Source: Promethearchaeota archaeon (GTDB taxonomy: Archaea; Asgardarchaeota; Lokiarchaeia; Sigynarchaeales; SOKP01). From it: a DNA stretch of 10,311 nt. The notes beneath the pieces were generated by a model. The model saw only the letters and a program-made list of their open reading frames with translations, had not been told where the DNA came from and searched no databases. The stretch is taken from assembly GCA_030620005.1 (NCBI GenBank), contig JAUXAJ010000190.1, forward strand, positions 1 through 10,311. The letters are read 5' to 3'. The position numbers and the translations under genes were made by a program. Shown here in pieces: positions 5,577 to 10,311 of this stretch (the first letter of the stretch is position 1; each line of letters opens with the position of its first letter).

Positions 5577-6833
5577 TTAGAATTGCATTAAATATCGCCT
5601 TAGGGTATTCTGGATAATAAACAGCTGAATATTACGAGCTCCACCTATTACTTCTTCTATATGCGAAGTTGCGGTCAATTCTTGAAGATCCGTGTTGTCA
5701 GTTACAGAGATACCTCCTGCCATTTGTTGAACCGTGTACGTTAAATCAGCACTTAATCTACTTATTAAATATTTTCCTTGAGAACTAATTCCAGCCACAT
5801 ATTTTTCCGCTTCTTTACTCGGTTTTTCAGCAAATAAAATGCTTTTATCGTAGATCGTTGCTGCTTGAAGCGATAACGCCGTAGCTGCGGAGGTTCTGGA
5901 TAATAAATCCGCAAGACTAAAGCCTACTCCTTGATATTTAATTATTGGTTGACCAAATTGTAGTCTTAAATTCGTGTAGATAATGCCATATGCAAGAGCC
6001 GCCCAGCATATTCCTAAGCCGCTGCCCATTATCCCTAAACGTTCAGGTACGAGCCCATCAAACAGATTATGATAACCCTTTCCATTATCCCCCAAAACAT
6101 ATGCCATTGGTACTTCAACATCTTTAAAAATTGTATGGGCAATGTGTACTCTTGGTACGTAATCAATTTTTAACCTGTTTGTAATTAATTCGCCGGGAAA
6201 GTCACGCGACAGCATTGCCTGAACCATGGTGCCTCTCGGATTCGCCTCGTTATATACTCCATAAACGACGAAGTAATCCGCTTTAGGTCCGTTAGTTGTA
6301 AACACTTTTGAACCATTGAAAATAATATGGCTTCCATCTTCGGCTTTGGTACAACTTGTTGTCATGTTAACCGCATCAGAACCTCTTTCTGGCTCGGTAA
6401 TACCTATGCATCCGATTGCCTTCCCCGTTATCAATTCTTCTTGAATTTTAAGAATCTCTTCGGTTTCGCCGTGTTGGAAAGTTGGATTTCCACACAAAAT
6501 TCCGGATGCTAGTCTTGCTAACTCAAGTTGACTGTCTAAACAGCTTAAATGAATAGCAAGAAGAATTTCAGTTTTCATTCCATGCGGTTCAAAATCCCTA
6601 AAGAGGTTTATTCGTTGCATGAATCCTTCCTTTCCTAACTCAGGAAATAATTCATAGACATCCTTGCTTTTATCTATTTTTGGTCGTAAAACAATACAAA
6701 AATCTTGAAGTTGACGGCAGAAATCTTTCTCATCTTCATTTAAAATAGGAAAAAGGTTGTCATTCAAGATTTGAAAAACATTTTTTAGAGACATTTTATC
6801 TAATATGTCGTCTTTTATGATTTTTTCTTGCAT
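5577..6833 (-). CDS. Acyl-CoA dehydrogenase family flavoprotein
   Basis: This 418-residue protein has the full acyl-CoA dehydrogenase fold: an N-terminal helical region (1-130); the FAD/substrate strand domain with IGITEPERGSDAVNM (144-156), NGSKVFTTNGPKADYF (173-188) and a GDNGKGYHNLFDGL loop (248-261); and the C-terminal helical domain with LRLQFGQPI..YQGVGFSLADL. The family oxidises acyl-CoA thioesters at C2-C3 and passes electrons to ETF. The common catalytic Glu of the C-terminal EGT loop is absent: that segment reads EEVIGGARNIQ (Gly397). Instead Glu264 in GLVPERLGI occupies the site used by isovaleryl-CoA and long-chain acyl-CoA dehydrogenases. The substrate is therefore undetermined, with branched or long chains plausible. 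The start is ATG 6833, with only a weak GAG upstream. The zinc-ribbon gene follows 42 bases downstream; no ETF gene is in view. Confidence 0.93.
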   Translation of the reverse strand: MQEKIIKDDILDKMSLKNVFQILNDNLFPILNEDEKDFCRQLQDFCIVLRPKIDKSKDVYELFPELGKEGFMQRINLFRDFEPHGMKTEILLAIHLSCLDSQLELARLASGILCGNPTFQHGETEEILKIQEELITGKAIGCIGITEPERGSDAVNMTTSCTKAEDGSHIIFNGSKVFTTNGPKADYFVVYGVYNEANPRGTMVQAMLSRDFPGELITNRLKIDYVPRVHIAHTIFKDVEVPMAYVLGDNGKGYHNLFDGLVPERLGIMGSGLGICWAALAYGIIYTNLRLQFGQPIIKYQGVGFSLADLLSRTSAATALSLQAATIYDKSILFAEKPSKEAEKYVAGISSQGKYLISRLSADLTYTVQQMAGGISVTDNTDLQELTATSHIEEVIGGARNIQLFIIQNTLRRYLMQF

Positions 6834-6960
6834 TTTAGCTCATTTAGAGGTTTTTATTTATTGTTATTATGTCTTAATAAAACTAAATTCTTAATTAGTT
6901 TTAAATTTTGAAAGTTATTTAAGTCAAAAAAAAAATTATTTTAATGAACACACTATTAAT

Positions 6961-6970
6961 ACTTATATAA
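6961..6970 (+). promoter_or_regulatory. Possible TATA box for the small membrane ORF
   Basis: ACTTATATAA lies about 20 bases before ATG 6986, near the distance expected of an archaeal TATA box for a very short leader. No clear BRE precedes it, and the region is AT-rich, so this is weak. Confidence 0.3.
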
Positions 6971-6985
6971 GAACGAAAATAAGCG

Positions 6986-7144
6986 ATGTATAAGACCTCA
7001 AATGTTGATTTCTTTGGTTTGTATTTTAATTGTATTATCGTAGCTATCTTTATCGTGTCATTTAAGCTATTCACGAAATATTTTAAAAAGAAAAAATCAC
7101 CAAAGAAAAGTAAATCAAATCAATTATTAATGAAAACGGATTAA
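6986..7144 (+). CDS. Small single-helix membrane protein (52 aa), hypothetical
   Basis: From ATG 6986 an open frame of 52 codons encodes a short polar start (MYKTSNVDF), one hydrophobic helix at about 10-27 (LYFNCIIVAIFIVSFKLF), then a strongly basic tail (KKKKSPKKSKS) and a Gln-Leu-Leu-Met-Lys-Thr-Asp end. By the positive-inside rule the tail would be cytoplasmic and the N-terminus outside. The sensible membrane-protein composition, in a gap otherwise empty of genes, is the main argument that it is real; length alone is not convincing, and no Shine-Dalgarno is present. Its stop overlaps the stop of the convergent phosphohexomutase gene by 4 bases (TTAA, 7141-7144). I recognise no family. Confidence 0.5.
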   Translation: MYKTSNVDFFGLYFNCIIVAIFIVSFKLFTKYFKKKKSPKKSKSNQLLMKTD

Positions 7145-8898
7145 ATATAGTTATTTTTTACGTAATCCTGGATTTTCTTTATTTCTTCTAAATGCGTATC
7201 AACATTTCCAAAAATATAAAATCTGACATCTGGTCCTGTTCCACTAGGTCTAAAGTATAATGTAGAGTCACTACTTTTTAGTTGATAAATATCCACTTTA
7301 CCATTATTATCAGATAATGATTTAATTCGATATTCTTTATCACCAATATTCAGGACCTTATTATCATTTACTTCAAAATTTTTCATTAACCTTACTTTTT
7401 CCTCGTCAATTGCGGGGATTGTTCGATTTATTCCCTTTATTGACCAATCTATTGAATCAGAAATGATATAACCACGAGAAATAAGTTCTGCAATTAATAC
7501 CAACGCTGGAACAGGGTATTTATCGGCGATTATTGGGAGATCCGTAAAGAATTGATATTTATTCGTTTCTTGATTTTTAGATACACTTAACGTGGTGAGA
7601 GTATGCCCACCACTTTCTTCCCAGAGGACTATTACAAACTCTTCTTTTTCTAGGTCTTGTTCTTCCATCAAATTTATTATCATTTCCTTTAAAGGTCCTG
7701 GAGTTTTAATTTTAATCAAGTTTTTATTTTTATCTTCTAAGTACAAAATTGCTGTTTTAACTTTAGATTGTTCAACCTCGATGTCAAATAGGAAGTATAA
7801 TATGACACCTAAATGTTTGTACCCAACTCCAGTAAATACGTTTAAAAAGCTAGCATGGTCGCTCCGTAAATCGCTCGGTATTGTTCTCACATTGAGAATC
7901 TTTTTGCCGAACTCTCTTGCCAAAATATTGTTCATCGCTGAATAGATCTCGTTTGGAATATAAGTAAAAAATTCTCCATTCTGTTTGACATATAAAGCAA
8001 TCCGGTCTCTATCTGCATCAAGTAATAGAGCTAGATTTGAATTCGTTTGAGACATTACTTCTTGAAGCTTCATTTCATTGATAAATTTGATAGGATTTGG
8101 AGGATTTAATTCTTCTTCTATTAAAACAACATTTGCTCCGTAATCTTCAAATAAATCAACAATTCCTTTAGCCTTACCTAAATATGGCCAAATTACGATA
8201 TTTTTACCCTTCAAACTTTTTATTTCTAAAATCTTTGATAGCAATTCTTTCACGTAATCATTGTTTTTTTGAACGGCATCAATCAATATTGGTTTTACAG
8301 GTTTAAACCGGATTTCTTTAAATTCTAACGCGTTTTTAGATATCTCCTTAAATAAATTACCGGAAATTGGAATAGGATACTGAATGTAAAACTTAATTCC
8401 GTTCCAAGATAAATCGTTATGACTCGCTGTTAAAACTATGATTAAATTAATAGCATCATACAAAGCAATAGAAGCTGCTCCGTAAGGAGCTGATGCTCTT
8501 GACATGCCTTCCTCATCAACTTGATAATAGACACTATAACCGTCGTGAGCAAAAATTTGAGAACAAAATTTTAACAAGGGCTCTTTACTTGATCTATTAT
8601 CGGTGACTATAAGAATGTTTAAATTGTTGGAATTGTTCATTTCTTTAAATTTCAGGCTAATGGCCTTGAAAACCCTTAAGAATAGGAAAAATTTGCGATT
8701 TGTTAAAAAATATTTTTCGTTCTCTCCCTCTTTTTCGATATCATAAATCTGAATTCTGAGACCCGAAGTTGGGGCGACAATAGGATCAATGATTTTAACT
8801 TCTTGCTCTGTTAATTCTGGTAATTTTAAGATTTTTATATTACCTTCGCCATCTTCCAATTTTACACCTTCCATCTCAAAACTGATAAAAATAAACAC
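7141..8898 (-). CDS. Phosphohexomutase (phosphoglucomutase/phosphomannomutase superfamily)
   Basis: All four active-site loops of the alpha-D-phosphohexomutases are present in order: the phosphoserine loop LTASHND (Ser159), the metal loop DADRDR (Asp294, Asp296, Asp298), the sugar loop WEESGGH (Glu427-Ser429) and the phosphate loop RPSGTGP (550-556). TGVGYKHL and the DLPIIADKYPVPALVLIAELI helix also fit. The enzyme moves phosphate between C1 and C6 of a hexose (EC 5.4.2.-) through a phosphoserine; the substrate cannot be read from the sequence. At 585 residues it is longer than GlmM/ManB types, mainly through about 90 extra N-terminal residues. The phosphate loop has Gly where Glu is usual (SGTEP). 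The start is uncertain: GTG 8898 is the outer limit, ATG 8874 or TTG 8859 would drop a hydrophobic MFIFISFE leader, and TTG 8859 has AGGTG a few bases upstream. The gene ends in a 4-base overlap with the convergent ORF. Confidence 0.9.
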   Translation of the reverse strand: MFIFISFEMEGVKLEDGEGNIKILKLPELTEQEVKIIDPIVAPTSGLRIQIYDIEKEGENEKYFLTNRKFFLFLRVFKAISLKFKEMNNSNNLNILIVTDNRSSKEPLLKFCSQIFAHDGYSVYYQVDEEGMSRASAPYGAASIALYDAINLIIVLTASHNDLSWNGIKFYIQYPIPISGNLFKEISKNALEFKEIRFKPVKPILIDAVQKNNDYVKELLSKILEIKSLKGKNIVIWPYLGKAKGIVDLFEDYGANVVLIEEELNPPNPIKFINEMKLQEVMSQTNSNLALLLDADRDRIALYVKQNGEFFTYIPNEIYSAMNNILAREFGKKILNVRTIPSDLRSDHASFLNVFTGVGYKHLGVILYFLFDIEVEQSKVKTAILYLEDKNKNLIKIKTPGPLKEMIINLMEEQDLEKEEFVIVLWEESGGHTLTTLSVSKNQETNKYQFFTDLPIIADKYPVPALVLIAELISRGYIISDSIDWSIKGINRTIPAIDEEKVRLMKNFEVNDNKVLNIGDKEYRIKSLSDNNGKVDIYQLKSSDSTLYFRPSGTGPDVRFYIFGNVDTHLEEIKKIQDYVKNNYI

Positions 8899-9058
8899 CT
8901 TTTAATTGATAATAAGATGTATATTATTGAAAGCTTTAAATGTTTATTATTTAGGATGAGTGGGAAAATAATTATTGAAAAATAATGCGAAGTAAAATAC
9001 TGAAAGCCTTGCTAAGATTCGTTCATTAAATTTAAATTTTAGCCCTTTTGAATCTAGG

Positions 9059-9943
9059 TTACGGATTGAGAGCGTTAATAGCATTACTCAAAATAGCAAA
9101 AATTTTTTCACGATAGTTTTCGTTTACAGCTATCATTCCATGGACCTTTATTATCCTCCCACCCTCATCATCAGATAGAAGTTTCTCACAAAATTCAGGA
9201 GATAAACGATTTTGTAAGTCTTGTTTATTCGCAATTCCTATAACGTGAACGTGTTTATAATACTTTTCCAAGGTATCGTGGATTATTGTCTTTGTCGAAT
9301 TGATATTTTCGAACGTCGAGTCAGTAACTATAAGAGCTATGTCAGTTCCTTCTAAAAGACTATGCCATAAGCGGCGAAATTGGTATTGACCTGCAAAATC
9401 CCAAAGAATAATTTCTCTCTTAGTTCCTAATCCTTCACCATCAATACTAGCTATATCTGCAGTCATTGTTGGAATATACTCTAAATCCACATTTTTTCCA
9501 CATATAAGACGGAGTAATGTCGATTTCCCAACACCTCCAACCCCCAGAATGCTTATTTTTATTTGCCCTAAAATCGTGTTATCTAATTCTTTTAGAAAGT
9601 TGGTAAAAATTCCACGATTTCCACCCCAACTTTTATTTTTAAGTATAGCACCATATTCTTCGATAAACTTAGATTTTATAGTAGTTATTTTTGAATTAAT
9701 TACGGAATCGTCGTCTTCTAAATCAGCGCACACAACAATAATGATCTCATTAATAATAGTATAGTAATACTTGAATTCGTCGGTTGCTGTATTCTTGATC
9801 TCAGATTGACTAATTTCTTTCATGAAACCAGAAAAAGCGCTTAAAAATCCTGATAATAAATCTCTATCGATGTCAGAATCTCCATAGTTTCTGAATAACA
9901 ACGATTTCCCGTCTTTAGTCATAATATTGACGTATTGAATCAC
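9059..9943 (-). CDS. Longin-like domain fused to Ras/Arf-superfamily small GTPase
   Basis: Residues 1-125 form a longin-like module: IQYVNIMTKDGKSLLFRNY hairpin, an LLSGFLSAFSGFMKEI helix, a YYYTIINEIIIVVCAD strand pair and a VINSKITTIKSKFIEEY helix. Residues 126-294 are a GTPase: P-loop GVGGVGKST (134-142), switch I Thr in YIPTMT, WDFAGQ with Asp182, Gly185 and Gln186, and the NKQD guanine-specificity motif at 239-242. The G5 motif is weak (GMIAVN in place of a SAK type). Gln186 is in the Ras Gln61-like position. There is no C-terminal Cys, so no prenylation signal. Such longin-GTPase fusions are known from Asgard archaea; the longin part probably mediates dimerisation or partner binding (inference). 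The start is GTG 9943, needed to keep the first strand; ATG 9920 would cut it. No Shine-Dalgarno is seen. A gap of 160 bases separates it from the phosphohexomutase. Confidence 0.92.
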   Translation of the reverse strand: MIQYVNIMTKDGKSLLFRNYGDSDIDRDLLSGFLSAFSGFMKEISQSEIKNTATDEFKYYYTIINEIIIVVCADLEDDDSVINSKITTIKSKFIEEYGAILKNKSWGGNRGIFTNFLKELDNTILGQIKISILGVGGVGKSTLLRLICGKNVDLEYIPTMTADIASIDGEGLGTKREIILWDFAGQYQFRRLWHSLLEGTDIALIVTDSTFENINSTKTIIHDTLEKYYKHVHVIGIANKQDLQNRLSPEFCEKLLSDDEGGRIIKVHGMIAVNENYREKIFAILSNAINALNP

Positions 9944-10054
9944 TTTTAATGCACGATCTTTTTGTTTTATTTAATAATTAGATAAAGAAGAAATTAAAAA
10001 ATATATCTAATTCAAAAACTCTTGGCAACTACTTAAAAAATTATTTATGTAGAT

Positions 10055-10092
10055 AACATTTTTATTTTAATAAAATTATAAAATAAAATGTT
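10055..10092. repeat. Long AT-only inverted repeat in a divergent intergenic region
   Basis: AACATTTTTATTTTA (10055-10069) pairs with TAAAATAAAATGTT (10079-10092), 14 pairs with one bulged base and a 9-base loop. A further AACATTTTT (10094-10102) repeats the left arm directly. It sits between the divergent GTPase gene and the gene at 10171, so it could be an operator; low complexity makes chance possible. Confidence 0.55.
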
Positions 10093-10159
10093 AAACATTT
10101 TTGAAATTATAGTCATCTAGTTTTTTTAAATAATATTATTATTTTTGAAAGAAATCACC

Positions 10160-10163
10160 GAGG
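10160..10163 (+). promoter_or_regulatory. Shine-Dalgarno GAGG for the gene at 10171
   Basis: GAGG, followed by seven bases, precedes ATG 10171; this favours 10171 over the in-frame ATG 10180. Confidence 0.5.
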
Positions 10164-10170
10164 AAAATAT

Positions 10171-10311
10171 ATGACAGGCATGGATAATAAAAACAACGAA
10201 GATATTTTAGAAACGGTGAAAGAAATCAATAAAAAAATTAATTCATTCGCATCAATTTTAGAAAAATTCGGCTTAGATATTATTACTAATTTAGGAAAAA
10301 CAACGTTTAGT
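10171..10311 (+). CDS. N-terminal part of an unidentified protein (runs off the window)
   Basis: ATG 10171 opens a frame that stays open for 47 codons to the window edge, with a Shine-Dalgarno (GAGG, 10160-10163) correctly placed. The visible residues start MTGMDNKNNEDI and form a probable amphipathic or coiled-coil helix (ILETVKEINKKINSFASILEKFG), followed by LDIITNLGKTTFS. No signal peptide or recognisable domain is seen. It is divergent from the longin-GTPase gene across a 227-base AT-rich region. The function cannot be stated from this fragment. Confidence 0.65.
   Translation, partial: MTGMDNKNNEDILETVKEINKKINSFASILEKFGLDIITNLGKTTFS

Noticed and set aside
7592..7945. Plus-strand open frame inside the phosphohexomutase gene (also 6327-6512 and 9549-9764 in other genes)
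   Set aside because: Each lies opposite a gene with intact active-site motifs; the composition is that of an antisense shadow.
1..10311. CRISPR array, tRNA/rRNA genes, insertion sequences or phage genes
   Set aside because: No regularly spaced repeats, no tRNA T-arm or cloverleaf, no transposase or integrase motifs, and no terminal repeats were seen on either strand.

Overview
The window is AT-rich, compactly coded and looks archaeal, most likely from an Asgard archaeon of the Lokiarchaeia type. Pointers are an archaeal class I aldolase/ADH-synthase tail, a short XPF-type ERCC4 nuclease, a longin-like domain fused to a Ras/Arf-like small GTPase, frequent TTG/GTG starts, and Shine-Dalgarno motifs of the form AGGTGAT or GGTGA a few bases upstream of starts. 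The lineage is an inference; no rRNA or other phylogenetic marker is present.

Layout. (1) Positions 1-218 hold the 3' end of an aldolase-family gene. (2) Positions 264-3419 hold a tight plus-strand block of four genes with gaps of 20, 2 and 20 bases. They are a subtilisin-fold protease with a C-terminal membrane anchor and Cys in place of the catalytic Ser, two tandemly duplicated small membrane proteins resembling YdjM/DUF457 metal-dependent hydrolases, and an XPF-family nuclease. The first duplicate appears to use an ATT start. (3) Positions 3420-3796 carry no intact gene. They hold a decayed minus-strand copy of the zinc-ribbon gene found intact at 5193-5534, plus several perfect inverted repeats. 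(4) Positions 3797-5046, plus strand, hold a small protein that may have a longin/roadblock-like fold, ending at an A12 tract with an open alternative frame behind it, and a seven-helix membrane protein of unknown family. (5) Positions 5193-6833, minus strand, hold an acyl-CoA dehydrogenase followed by the zinc-ribbon protein. (6) Positions 6986-7144 hold a small single-helix membrane ORF on plus that overlaps the end of the next gene by 4 bases. (7) Positions 7141-8898, minus strand, hold a phosphohexomutase. (8) Positions 9059-9943, minus strand, hold the longin-GTPase fusion. (9) From 10171 an unidentified plus-strand gene runs off the window.

How the genes work together. The four-gene block is the best candidate for an uncharacterised functional unit: a probably cytoplasm-facing, tail-anchored thiol-subtilase, two membrane hydrolase-like proteins and a structure-specific DNA nuclease, apparently co-transcribed. 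The other genes are metabolic (aldolase, acyl-CoA dehydrogenase, phosphohexomutase) or part of the Asgard GTPase/longin repertoire, with no evident link to each other. No tRNA, rRNA, CRISPR array, insertion sequence or prophage signature was seen.
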